Positions 52,245 to 61,436 of a stretch of 64,000 nucleotides of DNA are shown here, in pieces (position 1 is the first letter of the stretch; each line of letters starts with the position of its first letter). Made by a program: the position numbers and the translations under genes. Source of the DNA: DAITQM01 sp036832975 (lineage in GTDB: Bacteria > Pseudomonadota > Gammaproteobacteria > Xanthomonadales > Wenzhouxiangellaceae); NCBI GenBank assembly GCA_036832975.1, contig DAITQM010000010.1, forward strand, positions 1-64,000. Reading direction: 5' to 3'. The notes below the pieces were generated by a model. The model saw only the letters and a program-made list of their open reading frames with translations. It was not told the DNA's origin and ran no database searches.

Positions 52245-53136
52245 ACGGCCGGCATGGGCGCGCCAGCGCGGCGTGGCGCTGATTTTGGCGATTTGGGTGC
52301 TGGTGCTGCTCACTGTGCTGATCGGTGCCTACGCCGTGCTGGCGCGCGGCGAAAATCTCGAGGCGCGCAATCTGTTCGACGGTCTGAAGGCGCGCTATGC
52401 CGCCGAATCCGGCATCCACTACGCCGCCTATCAGATGCGCAATCCGCAGATCGAAACGCGGTGGAGCGCCGATGGCCGGCCGTACCCGATGAATTTCGGC
52501 GGCGCCGAAGTCGAGATCCGAATCACCGACGAAACCGGTAAAGTCGATATCAACGTCGCTCCGGCCGAGACCCTGATCCGACTGCTCGAAGGGCAGGGCA
52601 TCGAGACCTCGCGGGCCGAGGAACTGGCGGCGGCGATCGAGGACTGGCGCGACGGCGACGAACTGACCCGCCCGCTCGGCGCCGAAGCCGATGACTACCA
52701 GGCGGCCGGTTACACCTACGTGCCGCGCAACGGGCCGTTCGCCACCGTCGACGAACTACAACAAGTTTTGGGTTTCGATTACGAACTGTACCGCGCCGTC
52801 GAACCGGGCGTGACGGTGTACTCGGGGCGCGGCCAGATCAATCCGGCCTTCGCGCCGCTCACCGCGCTTTTGACGATGCCGGAAATGACCCCGGAGCAGG
52901 CGCTGGATTTCATCACCCTGCGCGAGCAGCAAGATCCGCAGAGCGGCCTGCCGTTGACGCTGCCGGACGGCACCGCCGTGCTCGCCCAAGGCGGCGGTCT
53001 GACCTACAGCGTCGAAGCCCGGGCGACGCTCGCCAACCATATTTTTTACGACGTCCGGGCGACGATCCGGCTCGGCACCGATTATCTCGGCCAGCCGTTT
53101 CGTATCGTTCGCTGGCGCGAGGGCGAGTACAATTAA
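52234..53136 (+). CDS. gspK: Minor pseudopilin GspK
   Basis: 300 residues. N-terminal helix RGVALILAIWVLVLLTVLIG with no Glu at position +5, as is normal for GspK, which caps the pseudopilus. Two SAM-like helical regions: ETGKVDINVAPAETLIRLLE and FATVDELQQVLGFDYELYRA. The stop TAA lies in TTAACAGGCTGT, the end of a palindromic element. gspL follows only after a 499-base gap filled by a hairpin array. Confidence 0.93.
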   Translation: MYAERPAWARQRGVALILAIWVLVLLTVLIGAYAVLARGENLEARNLFDGLKARYAAESGIHYAAYQMRNPQIETRWSADGRPYPMNFGGAEVEIRITDETGKVDINVAPAETLIRLLEGQGIETSRAEELAAAIEDWRDGDELTRPLGAEADDYQAAGYTYVPRNGPFATVDELQQVLGFDYELYRAVEPGVTVYSGRGQINPAFAPLTALLTMPEMTPEQALDFITLREQQDPQSGLPLTLPDGTAVLAQGGGLTYSVEARATLANHIFYDVRATIRLGTDYLGQPFRIVRWREGEYN

Positions 53137-53150
53137 CAGGCTGTCTTGAA
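53133..53150. repeat. Partial end of the palindromic repeat element
   Basis: TTAACAGGCTGTCTTGAA matches the left end of the element at 49927 with two differences. It contains the gspK stop codon, as other copies contain the stops of gspF and the 44818 gene. Confidence 0.6.
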
Positions 53151-53284
53151 CTTCACCCGGCCGCGGCAATCTCACCTGATGCCGGTGGCGGCGGCGGTGG
53201 CGGCGATAGAGTGGTCCTATAGAACTTTGCGTCAATCGTGAACCCATACATCCATAACACGAATCCAAAAAACCCCCTCCCTAA

Positions 53285-53551
53285 CCCCCCCCGCAAGCGG
53301 GGGAGGGGAATAAAGATGTGCTCCCCCGCCAGCGGGGGAATAAAGATGTGCTCCCCCGCCAGCGGGGGAATAAAGATGTGCTCCCCGGCCAGCGGGGGAT
53401 GGAACTTAAAGATGTGCTCCCCCGCCAGCGAGGGGAGGGAAATAAAGATGTGCTTCCCCGCCAGTGGGGGGCAAATAAAGATATGCTCCCCCGCCAGTGG
53501 GGGATGGAAATTAAAGATATGTTCCCCCGCAAGCGGGGGGCGAGGGTGGGG
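53285..53551. repeat. Tandem array of eight GC hairpins between gspK and gspL
   Basis: Eight palindromic units of the type CTCCCCCGCCAGCGGGGGA are separated by the near-constant linker TAAAGATGTG (TAAAGATATG in the last two). The period is 30-37 bases. Two units (from 53331 and 53361) are identical, which suggests recent duplication. Each unit can form a strong hairpin in RNA. The array fills the only large gap in the type II operon and could reduce transcription of gspL-M-N-D. The rest of 53137-53635 holds no gene. Confidence 0.85.
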
Positions 53552-53635
53552 GTGGATTTTTGCGCCGTGCATCGTTCATGAAATATGTAAGTCTCGATAA
53601 AGTTGCTTCCACGATGCTAATCCAAGAGCATAGCA

Positions 53636-54916
53636 ATGGCCCCGGCTGAGTGGCTGAATCTGTGGCGCGGCCGTTATCAGGCGGGGCCACTGCCGCCGTT
53701 TTTCGCCTGGTGGGGCAAGGAATTGCGGGCCATGATGCCGGCTGGCTGGTGTTCGCGTATGTGGCCGCCGCGGCCGCGGCTTTTGATCGTCTGCGACGCG
53801 GCGCGCTTGGTTGTGCACCGCGCCGCCGGCGGTGAAATCGCCGCCGAGCCGCCGCTCGTCATCGACTCCGGCGAAGACTCCGAAAGCGCTCGCGCCCGCG
53901 TTCAGGCGCTGCTCGACGACTTCGCCAACGGCCGCCCCGAGGGCATCTTGTGTCTCGCGGCGGACGAAGTGCTGCACCGCCAGGTGACCCTGCCGGCGGC
54001 GGCCGAAGCCAACCTCGCCCAGGCGCTGGCCTACGAAATGGATCGCAATACGCCGTTCACCGCCGAGCAGGTGTTTTTCGACTACCGGCTGACCGGTCGC
54101 CGGCGCGAAGAAAACCTGCTCAATGTCGATCTTTATTTAACGCTGCGCGAAACGCTCGACCGGCGCCTCGCCGAAGCGGCGCGCCTGGGTCTGACGGTGC
54201 ACGCCGTCGATCTTTGTCAAACCACTACCGGTGGCGCGCCGTTTCCGCTCGGCCTCAATTTCCTGCCCGCCGAACGGCGCCGCCCGTATCGCTCGGCGCA
54301 AAGCCGCCTCAATTGGGCGCTGGCCGGCATCGCGCTCGTGCTCCTCGCCGCCGTGATGGCCGAATCGATCGTGCTGAACGAGCGCCGCATCGCCCAGCTC
54401 GAGGAGCGGATCGACGAATTGCGCCGCGTGGCGCGCCAGGTCGTCGAGTTGCGCACCACAGTCGACGAGGCGCGCGCTGCCGCCGGCTTTCTCGCCGAAC
54501 GCCGCCGCCAGACCCCGTCGGCGCTGGTCCTGTTGGCCGATATTACCGGCCGCATTCCGGAAGACACCTGGGTGCAGCGCTTGCAGATCACCGGCAGCGA
54601 ATTGCAGTTGCAGGGGTTGTCGAACGGCGCGCAACGTCTGGTCGAACTGTTGAACGAATCGCCGGTGCTCGACGCGGCACATTTCAACGGTGCGATCACC
54701 GTCGATCAGCGCTCGAACCAGGAACGCTACGCGGCGGCGGCGACGATCGATCCGGCCGCGACCTTCGATTGGCGGCCGCCGGCCCCGGTGGCGGGCGATG
54801 AAGTCGAGCGCGGCGCGGCCGGTGACCGCGTGACGGACGAAGCGGAAACCTCGCCGGCCGCCGCCCCGGCCGCCGGAACAACGGAGGATGACGATGGACT
54901 TTCTGCCGGCGCCTGA
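53636..54916 (+). CDS. gspL: Type II secretion protein GspL (PilN-domain form)
   Basis: 426 residues from the ATG at 53636. A cytoplasmic actin-like domain (LLIVCDAARLVVHRAAGGEI, then EMDRNTPFTAEQVFFDYRL) is followed by a membrane helix (ALAGIALVLLAAVMAESIVL), a coiled coil and a PilN-like periplasmic domain. This is the XpsL architecture. It links GspE to the platform. The C-terminal tail is rich in Asp and Ala. The start, after the hairpin array, is supported by AAGAG upstream. Confidence 0.88.
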   Translation: MAPAEWLNLWRGRYQAGPLPPFFAWWGKELRAMMPAGWCSRMWPPRPRLLIVCDAARLVVHRAAGGEIAAEPPLVIDSGEDSESARARVQALLDDFANGRPEGILCLAADEVLHRQVTLPAAAEANLAQALAYEMDRNTPFTAEQVFFDYRLTGRRREENLLNVDLYLTLRETLDRRLAEAARLGLTVHAVDLCQTTTGGAPFPLGLNFLPAERRRPYRSAQSRLNWALAGIALVLLAAVMAESIVLNERRIAQLEERIDELRRVARQVVELRTTVDEARAAAGFLAERRRQTPSALVLLADITGRIPEDTWVQRLQITGSELQLQGLSNGAQRLVELLNESPVLDAAHFNGAITVDQRSNQERYAAAATIDPAATFDWRPPAPVAGDEVERGAAGDRVTDEAETSPAAAPAAGTTEDDDGLSAGA

Positions 54917-55508
54917 ACGCAGCCGGCCGCTGGCCCTGATGCTGCTGCTGGTCGTGCTGATCGCGGTCTACTTCATCGGCTTCCACTGGTTCGTGCAGCG
55001 CCAGATCGACGACCACGAACGGCGCGTCGATCTCGAAGACCAGTTGCAGCGCCTGCACAATACCATCGCCGAACGGCCGCACCTGGAAGCCGAACTCGCC
55101 GCCTTGCGCGACCAGCGCCGTGACGACGAATTGTTTCTCGCCGGCAGCAACTTCGACACCGCCGCCGCCGAGTTGACCCGCCGGCTGAAAGACATCATCA
55201 GCACCCAGGCCGACGAGGCCGATCGTTGCCAGGTGATCAGCAACCAGAACATCCGGCCGCGCGAAAAGGAGCGCTTCGAGCGCGTCGTCGTCAAAGTCCG
55301 GCTGCGTTGCTCGCTGCCCGATTTCATCAAGGTCGCCGCCGAACTCGAGTTGGGTCTGCCGGTGGTGCTGCTCGACAATGTCAACATCTATCAACAGGTC
55401 GTCGCCTCGCAGGTGCGCCAGCGGCGTGGCGTGAATCCCGATCAGCTCGATATCCGGTTCGATATGATGGGGTATCTCAAAGGAGCAGGCGGTGGCCGGG
55501 CTGGTTGA
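54894..55508 (+). CDS. gspM: Type II secretion protein GspM
   Basis: 204 residues from the ATG at 54894 (GGAGG upstream), overlapping gspL by 23 bases. One N-terminal helix (LALMLLLVVLIAVYFIGFHW), a coiled coil and a small ferredoxin-like periplasmic domain, as in the XpsM type. It partners GspL. The end overlaps the next gene by 17 bases. Confidence 0.85.
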   Translation: MDFLPAPERSRPLALMLLLVVLIAVYFIGFHWFVQRQIDDHERRVDLEDQLQRLHNTIAERPHLEAELAALRDQRRDDELFLAGSNFDTAAAELTRRLKDIISTQADEADRCQVISNQNIRPREKERFERVVVKVRLRCSLPDFIKVAAELELGLPVVLLDNVNIYQQVVASQVRQRRGVNPDQLDIRFDMMGYLKGAGGGRAG

Positions 55509-56247
55509 TTTCAGGCTGCTCGACGCCGGGCGCAATCTACCCGGAGTGGTGTTGCTCGGGGCCATCGGCGTTTGCGCCGCGGTCGCCCTGGCGCTGCCGT
55601 TTATCCAGCGCTCGCCGGCGGACGATGCCGGCGGCGCCCGGACCGCTGAGATGCAGCCCATCGAAACCCTGCCGCAGCCGCCGGACGGGGCGCAGCTCGC
55701 CGCATTGATCCTCGAGCAACCGATTTTCTTCGATGATCGCCGCCTGCCGGCGCGCGGAACGGAGGAGGCCGCGACCGATGAACCGCCGGCCGACGACGGC
55801 ACCGTCCCGGCCCTCGACGCGGCGCTGACCGGCATCATCGTCACCCCCGAAGCCAAACTCGCGATCGTCCGCTTCAAAAACGAGCGCCAGGCGCGCATCA
55901 TGCGCGAGGGCACCAGCCTCGACGGCGAACTCGCTGCCTGGCGGGTGGCCGAAGTGACGCCGCGCGGGATACAATTCACCGCTGCCGACGGCCAGGAAAC
56001 GGCCTTGGAACTCGAAACCCATACCACCAGTCTCAGCGCTCCGGCCGCCCCGCGCAGCCCGCCGCGCCCGGCGGCCGCCCAATCTGCCGCCCCCAATGCC
56101 GGGCCGGCCGCCGGGCCGGCCGCCGGCGGCGACCAGGCCAGTCTGGCCGATGAAGTCAGAAGGCGGATCGCCGAGCGCCGTGCGCAGTTGCGCGCCCAGC
56201 GCGCAGCGCAACAGGCGCAAGAAAAAGCCGACGATGAACAACAGTAG
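55492..56247 (+). CDS. gspN: GspC/XpsN-type type II secretion protein
   Basis: 251 residues from GTG 55492. One N-terminal helix (VVLLGAIGVCAAVALALPFI), then a homology-region-like domain: LILEQPIFFDDRRLP, ALTGIIVTPEAKLAIVRFKN and GTSLDGELAAWRVAEVTPRG, as in PulC/XpsN. A C-terminal Ala/Gly/Pro linker ends in a charged helix (RRIAERRAQLRAQRAAQQAQ). It connects the inner-membrane platform with the secretin GspD encoded next. Its end overlaps gspD by 14 bases. No separate gspC is present. Confidence 0.8.
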   Translation: MAGLVDFRLLDAGRNLPGVVLLGAIGVCAAVALALPFIQRSPADDAGGARTAEMQPIETLPQPPDGAQLAALILEQPIFFDDRRLPARGTEEAATDEPPADDGTVPALDAALTGIIVTPEAKLAIVRFKNERQARIMREGTSLDGELAAWRVAEVTPRGIQFTAADGQETALELETHTTSLSAPAAPRSPPRPAAAQSAAPNAGPAAGPAAGGDQASLADEVRRRIAERRAQLRAQRAAQQAQEKADDEQQ

Positions 56248-58582
56248 AACCTGTTCATACCGAAACAGCCGCGCCGGCGGCTTGGCCGCCGGCCGGCCGC
56301 GGTCCGTCGTCCGGTGCCGCGCCCTGACCGGTGCCGCGCTGGCCGCCGCGCTGCTCACCGTGCTGCTCGCCGCTTGCGCCACCCGCACCTTCCAGCCAGG
56401 CGCCGGCGCTGGCGGCTATACACCGGTCGGCGAAAAGGACAGCCGGCGCAGCGGCGAAATCGAACTCGACCAGGATCGTCCCGAGAGCGGGCCGGTCGAA
56501 CCCGCTGCCGTGCGTTACCCCGGCACCGGCAAGCTGTTCGATGAGGACGCTGCTCGCCGGCCGGTGGAAGAGGTGAGCGCCGAGGGCGAGATCAACCTCA
56601 ATTTCGAGGCCGCGCCGCTGCCCGAAGTGGTGCGCGCCATCCTCGGCGATCTGTTGCAGGAAAACTATGTGATCGGCCCGGGCGTCGGCGGCGAGGTCAC
56701 CTTCTCCACGTCCCGGCCGCTCGGCCGCGAGCAGTTGCTGCCGGTGCTCGATATGCTGCTGCGCTGGAACGGCGCGGCGATGGTCTTCAAGGACGGCCGC
56801 TACCACGTCCTGCCGATCGCCAACGCCATCCGCGGCACGCTGGCGCCGCGCCTCGGGCCGGCCGGCAAGCGCGGTTACCAACTGCTGATCGCGCCGCTGG
56901 AATTCATCTCGCCGACCCAGATGCAGACCATCCTCGAGCCGTACCTGCAAGAAGGCGCAGTGCTCTCGGCCGACAACGCGCGCAGCATCCTGGTGCTCGC
57001 CGGCACGCCGGCGGAACTGAAAAGCTACCAGCAGACGATCGATATTTTCGACGTCGATTGGCTGGCCGGCATGTCGGTCGCGATGTTCAACTTGCAGCAG
57101 GTCGAAATCGCCGAAGTACTGCCCGAACTGCAAGCCATTTTCGGCGAGGAGGGAGCGAGCCCGCTCGCCGGCTTGTTCCGCTTCGTGCCGATCGAGCGGC
57201 TGAACGCCGTGATGGTGATCACGACGCAGCCGGCCTACCTCGACCAGGCCGAGGAGTGGCTCCGCAGGCTCGACCGCGGCGCCGCCGAGGGTGCCGGCAG
57301 CCGGTTATACGTTTATGCCGTGCGTAATCTGGAAGCGGCGGTGCTTTCCGACTACCTGATCGATATCTTCGGCGGCGAGCGGAGCGGCGGGGCCCGCCGC
57401 CAGGGCGGCGATCCCAACCGCCAGCCGCCCGGCGAGTTGGGGCCGGGCCTGCAACCGACCTCGGTCAGCACCTTCAACGAGCGCGTGCAAAGCGGCGACC
57501 AGACGCCGCGCGGCCGGCAGGAGGCCGGCGGCGCCGGGACCATCGCCGCCGGCGGCGGCGAGGAGGTCAGGATCACGGCGATCGAGGAAACCAATTCGCT
57601 GCTCATCCAGGCCTCGCCGCAGCAGTACCAGAGCATCCTGACGGCGATCGAGCGTCTCGATATGGAACCGTTGCAGGTACTGATCGAGGCTCAGGTGATC
57701 GAAGTGAGGTTGTCAGATGCGCTGCAATACGGTGTCAATTGGTTTTTCTCCAATTTCCGCGATACCGGCCAGTCGGTGCTCGAAGGCGTGCCCGACACGC
57801 TGCCGCCGTCGTTCGACCCGATCGCCGGCACTGTGGGCTCGGCGGGCGGTAATTTCACGCTGATCAGCAACCCGGCGAATGCCGCCGGCGACGTGATCAG
57901 AAGCACGATCACCGCGCTGTCCACCGTCACCGACGTCAAGACCCTGTCGGCGCCGACGCTGCTGGTCCGCAACAACAGCCAGGCGCGGCTCAACGTCGGC
58001 ACCCAGATTTCGGTGCAATCGACCACCTTCAACTCCGGCACCGGGACCACCGGCACGTTCTCGAATACCCAGTTCATCAGCACCGGTACGACGCTCGAGG
58101 TGACGCCCAGGGTCAACCCCGGCGGCCTGGTGTACTTGGAACTCAGCCAGGTGGTCTCGTCGCCGGGGGCACGGCCGGAAGGCGGCGGCAACCCGGATAT
58201 CTCGAACAGCGAGGTCAACACCGAAGTCGCGATCCAGTCCGGGCAGACCATCGTCCTCGGCGGCCTGATCGTCGAAACCAACACCAAAGGCTCGAACGGC
58301 ATCCCGTTCCTCAGCAAAATTCCGATTATCGGCGGCCTGTTCGGCTCGAAAACGCATGATGTGACGCGCTCGGAGCTGTTGGTGATGATCACCCCGACGG
58401 TGATCGAGCGCGTCGATCGCCTGCAAGACATCTCCGATGAACTGCGCCGCAAGTTCCGCGGTCTGAAGCCGATCGACACCGGCCGCAAGGCCGCCGCCGG
58501 CGAGGCTCCGCCCGCCACCGCGGCGCCCGGTGCCGGGACCCCGGCCCCGGCGCTGGCCGGCGAACCCGCCGCCGGCGGTTGA
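56234..58582 (+). CDS. gspD: Type II secretion secretin GspD (lipoprotein form)
   Basis: 782 residues from the ATG at 56234. Signal with lipobox (AALLTVLLAACATR). An N0 domain (INLNFEAAPLPEVVRAILGD), N1-N3 domains with a glycine-rich insert (about 57390-57570), and the secretin domain with VLIEAQVIEVRLSDALQYGV, TKGSNGIPFLSKIPIIGGLFG and LLVMITPTVIE follow. It forms the outer-membrane gate. A lipidated secretin needs no separate pilotin, as in Xanthomonas XpsD; none is found here. Last gene of the operon. Confidence 0.95.
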   Translation: MNNSRTCSYRNSRAGGLAAGRPRSVVRCRALTGAALAAALLTVLLAACATRTFQPGAGAGGYTPVGEKDSRRSGEIELDQDRPESGPVEPAAVRYPGTGKLFDEDAARRPVEEVSAEGEINLNFEAAPLPEVVRAILGDLLQENYVIGPGVGGEVTFSTSRPLGREQLLPVLDMLLRWNGAAMVFKDGRYHVLPIANAIRGTLAPRLGPAGKRGYQLLIAPLEFISPTQMQTILEPYLQEGAVLSADNARSILVLAGTPAELKSYQQTIDIFDVDWLAGMSVAMFNLQQVEIAEVLPELQAIFGEEGASPLAGLFRFVPIERLNAVMVITTQPAYLDQAEEWLRRLDRGAAEGAGSRLYVYAVRNLEAAVLSDYLIDIFGGERSGGARRQGGDPNRQPPGELGPGLQPTSVSTFNERVQSGDQTPRGRQEAGGAGTIAAGGGEEVRITAIEETNSLLIQASPQQYQSILTAIERLDMEPLQVLIEAQVIEVRLSDALQYGVNWFFSNFRDTGQSVLEGVPDTLPPSFDPIAGTVGSAGGNFTLISNPANAAGDVIRSTITALSTVTDVKTLSAPTLLVRNNSQARLNVGTQISVQSTTFNSGTGTTGTFSNTQFISTGTTLEVTPRVNPGGLVYLELSQVVSSPGARPEGGGNPDISNSEVNTEVAIQSGQTIVLGGLIVETNTKGSNGIPFLSKIPIIGGLFGSKTHDVTRSELLVMITPTVIERVDRLQDISDELRRKFRGLKPIDTGRKAAAGEAPPATAAPGAGTPAPALAGEPAAGG

Positions 58583-58659
58583 GGTTGTTTTCCGGACACG
58601 GCGCTGCTATCCGGATCGTGCAGCATGCTCGTTCCGGCGGGGTCTGGACCCCCTCCCAG

Positions 58660-58788
58660 CCTCCCCCTAACGCCCTTCGGGCGTCAAGGGGAGGAGCATA
58701 ATGGCCAGGCCCCCTGACGCCCTACGGGCGTCAAGGGGAGGAGCGTGATTTCAGGGCCTCCCCCTAACGTCCGTCGGGCGTCAAGGGG
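58660..58788. repeat. Three palindromic repeats after gspD
   Basis: Three units of the type CCTCCCCCTAACGCCCTTCG then GGCGTCAAGGGGAGGAG, at about 58660-58696, 58708-58743 and 58756-58788. Each has an inner stem (ACGCCC with GGGCGT) and an outer stem (CCCCT with AGGGG). They resemble REP-type intergenic repeats and may stabilise or terminate the gspD transcript. Confidence 0.75.
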
Positions 58789-58865
58789 TATTTCAGGCGC
58801 TTCTTTGTATCCCGCGGGTGCGGGGGAGGCGCGTTATTTGTACGATTTCCAGAGGAGTTGACTCA

Positions 58866-59327
58866 ATGACCATCGAGCATTCCCGGCGCCGCCGCCGGGC
58901 GGGACTGGCCGTCACTGGATGGGCCCTGGCAGCGCTGCTTGCCGGCTGCGCCGCCAATCGGCCGGCCGAGACCCCGGCCGGGGGAGCCGCCGCGACCGCC
59001 GTCGAGGCGGTGCGGGCCCGCGCCGAAGCCCGTTGGCAGGCGTTGATCCAACACGATTTCGCCCGCGCCTATACTTACCTGAGCCCCGGCCGGCGCTCGG
59101 CGATCACCGTCGAGCAGTACATTAATCTGCCGCGCGACTCGCGTCTTACCTGGACCGCCGCCGATTGGCTGGGCGCCGAGTGCGAGGCCGGGCGCTGCGT
59201 TGCCCGGCTCCAGATCTCGTCCGAATACCTGCACCCGAACCCCGGCGCCGGGCAGGTGCCGATCGGCGCCCCGGTCGAGGAAGTCTGGCTCGCAATCGAT
59301 GGGATCTGGTACTACACCGGGGAGTGA
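58866..59327 (+). CDS. Small lipoprotein of unknown function
   Basis: 153 residues from the ATG at 58866 with GAGGAG upstream. Lipobox ALLAGC, Cys near residue 29. The mature part contains EARWQALIQHDFARAYTYLS, then GRRSAITVEQYINLP, a helix-rich segment resembling NTF2-like domains, and a C-terminal EEVWLAIDGIWYYTGE. Possibly an envelope lipoprotein; partner unknown. Confidence 0.7.
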   Translation: MTIEHSRRRRRAGLAVTGWALAALLAGCAANRPAETPAGGAAATAVEAVRARAEARWQALIQHDFARAYTYLSPGRRSAITVEQYINLPRDSRLTWTAADWLGAECEAGRCVARLQISSEYLHPNPGAGQVPIGAPVEEVWLAIDGIWYYTGE

Positions 59328-59568
59328 TCGGCCGCGGCGGGCCGGCCAGGCCAGAACAGGCCGGTGCCGCCATGCAGGGCACGGCGGCCCGGGCGGCCGA
59401 AAAAAATTTTTCCGCCCCTGTTGCACCGCGCCCTGGAATGTCGTAACATTTGGCTGCTCGCGCCTTCATTGGGGGAGTTCCGCCGTATTTTCGGGGTATT
59501 CCGCAAGGCGCGGATAAGCTGATTACGAGCCCTGTATCGACTCTTTGCACATACCTAGGAGTGTTGTA

Positions 59569-61107
59569 ATGAAGAGAAAAACCCTTACCACGGCCGTGGT
59601 GGCTGGTCTGGCCGGCATCGCCGGCATTGCCAGCGTCGCCAATGCCGTGCATGTCAACCCTGACGGCACCGGTCAGGTGCTGATCTACCCGTATTACGTG
59701 GCCCGCGGCGGCAACACCTCGTTGTTCACGGTGGTCAATACCACCACCGCGGTGAAAGCCATCAAGGTGCGCTTCATCGAAGGCGAGAACAGCCGCGAAG
59801 TGCTCGACTTCAACCTGTACATGTCGCCGTTCGACGTCTGGACATGGTCGGTGACCGAAACCGCCAATGGCGCCGAGTTCGGCACCGCCGACAACTCCTG
59901 CACTGTGCCGTATTTCTTCGGCGAAGGCGGGACTTTCGGCAGCTTCGGGTTCTCCGGTGCGTTGACCGCTGGCGACTCCGGCCGGAGCACCGGTGACCGC
60001 CTCCGTGAAGGCTATATCGAGCTGATCGAAGCGGGCGAAGTCGTCGGTCCGATCGGCGCCAACGCCATCCATGGTGGCAACGGCGTGGACGGTAACGGCA
60101 ACCTCCAGCCCTTTGACTGCAATGCACTGGTCTCCGCTTGGTCGGTGGTCGGTGGTATTCCGGGTATCTGGGTCACTAACGCCAATGACCAGATGGGTCC
60201 GCCGGGCGGCGGCCTGTTCGGTGACGCGGTGGTGATCAATGTCGCCGGCGCTCGTGCCTTCGGTTATGACCCGGTCGCGCTCGAGAGCTTCTACGTCCCG
60301 GGCCCGCTTGATCCCGTATCGCTGCATACCGATCCGGCCAACCTGTTCCCCAGCCTGTCGCAGGCACTGCCGGCGACCAGCTATGTCGTACTCGGCACGC
60401 AGACCGCGTCGCCGGTCACCGTGTCGGACACCTGGACGAGCGCCACCGTGCTGCCGATTTCGGCCGTGTTGATGACCGACGAGATCATGAACACCTACGC
60501 CACCGAAGCCGACATCAACGGCAAGACCGAATGGGTCGTGACTTTCCCGACCAAACGGCCGCACGTCTGGCCGCCTAGCGGTTTGCTTGGTGCACCGTTC
60601 ACCAGCACGTTTGACGAGCCGGCCACCAACCAGGGTGACGGCGAGGCTTGCGAGCCGTTCGTCTTCAGCTTGTGGGACCGCAACGAGCAGTCGCCGTCGA
60701 TCAGCACGCTGCCGATTCCGTCGCCGGGCGAACAGACCGGAGCCGATCCGGAGTTGTGCTACGAGGTTAACGTCGTGACCTTCAACAACAGCGTCGCGTC
60801 GAGCGGCTCCTTCGGCAACGAAGCGGGCGATATCGCCTCCGATGTCCTCGCCTCGCGGTTGTTCCTGAACTTCGACACGGTCTCGAACCTCGGCTTCGAT
60901 ACCGGTTGGGCGAAGATCGGCTTCAACGGCCCGACGCAAGTGCCGGGCGGCCCGCCGATCGTGCACCAACTGCAGAACCCGCAGTCGTTGCGGATCTACC
61001 AGGGTCTGCCGGCCGCCGGTTTCGCGGTCAAGGCCGCCGATGCCGGTTCGTTCCAGTTTGGCGCCAAGCACGACCACAAATACACCCGGGTTATCACCCA
61101 GGGTTGA
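59569..61107 (+). CDS. Exported protein of unknown function, probably abundant
   Basis: 512 residues from the ATG at 59569, preceded by AGGAGTG. Signal peptide TTAVVAGLAGIAGIASVANA. The mature part starts VHVNPDGTGQVLIYPYYVAR then GNTSLFTVVNTT, a beta-sandwich-like opening seen in surface proteins of environmental gammaproteobacteria. It has six cysteines in the mature region. A strong ribosome binding site, an isolated position and a strong terminator (61148-61175) suggest high expression. No catalytic motif. Confidence 0.75.
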   Translation: MKRKTLTTAVVAGLAGIAGIASVANAVHVNPDGTGQVLIYPYYVARGGNTSLFTVVNTTTAVKAIKVRFIEGENSREVLDFNLYMSPFDVWTWSVTETANGAEFGTADNSCTVPYFFGEGGTFGSFGFSGALTAGDSGRSTGDRLREGYIELIEAGEVVGPIGANAIHGGNGVDGNGNLQPFDCNALVSAWSVVGGIPGIWVTNANDQMGPPGGGLFGDAVVINVAGARAFGYDPVALESFYVPGPLDPVSLHTDPANLFPSLSQALPATSYVVLGTQTASPVTVSDTWTSATVLPISAVLMTDEIMNTYATEADINGKTEWVVTFPTKRPHVWPPSGLLGAPFTSTFDEPATNQGDGEACEPFVFSLWDRNEQSPSISTLPIPSPGEQTGADPELCYEVNVVTFNNSVASSGSFGNEAGDIASDVLASRLFLNFDTVSNLGFDTGWAKIGFNGPTQVPGGPPIVHQLQNPQSLRIYQGLPAAGFAVKAADAGSFQFGAKHDHKYTRVITQG

Positions 61108-61147
61108 TAGGTATCTTATGGTGTTCCGCTGAACGCCAAGCGATCTC

Positions 61148-61175
61148 AGGGCCGCCCTCCGGGCGGCCCTTTTTG
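61148..61175 (+). terminator. Rho-independent terminator
   Basis: AGGGCCGCCC (61148-61157) pairs with GGGCGGCCCT (61161-61170) around TCC, followed by a run of T. It lies 41 bases after the stop of the 59569 gene. Classic intrinsic terminator. Confidence 0.92.
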
Positions 61176-61265
61176 TGCGCCCGGCACGGGCGCACTCCTG
61201 GTGCGCGTCTTTCCAGGCCTGAAATCAGGCTTTCCGGCAAAAAACGCTTCCCCATGGCCGTGAAT

Positions 61266-61302
61266 CGCAATTAACCGCAATTAACCGCAATTAACCGCAA
61301 TT
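61266..61302. repeat. 10-bp tandem repeat
   Basis: The unit CGCAATTAAC occurs 3.7 times. It is intergenic. The surrounding 61176-61436 holds no gene; a further imperfect repeat, GGCGCTTTAGCC, occurs at about 61370-61395 just before the next gene. Confidence 0.85.
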
Positions 61303-61436
61303 TTGCACCCGGTGCTGGATAATCTTTTCGAAGTGCTGTAAAATCAGCCTATTATCCGCAACCGCCCCAACGCTTTAGCCAGGCGCTTTAGCCGGGCGCT
61401 ACAATCCAACGTTTGCAGTCGAGGCCAAGGAATTCG

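Noticed and set aside
53285..53551. CRISPR-like array (regular repeats about 30 bases apart)
   Set aside because: The repeats are palindromes and the sequences between them are the same 10-base linker, not unique spacers of 25-40 bases. No cas gene is near.
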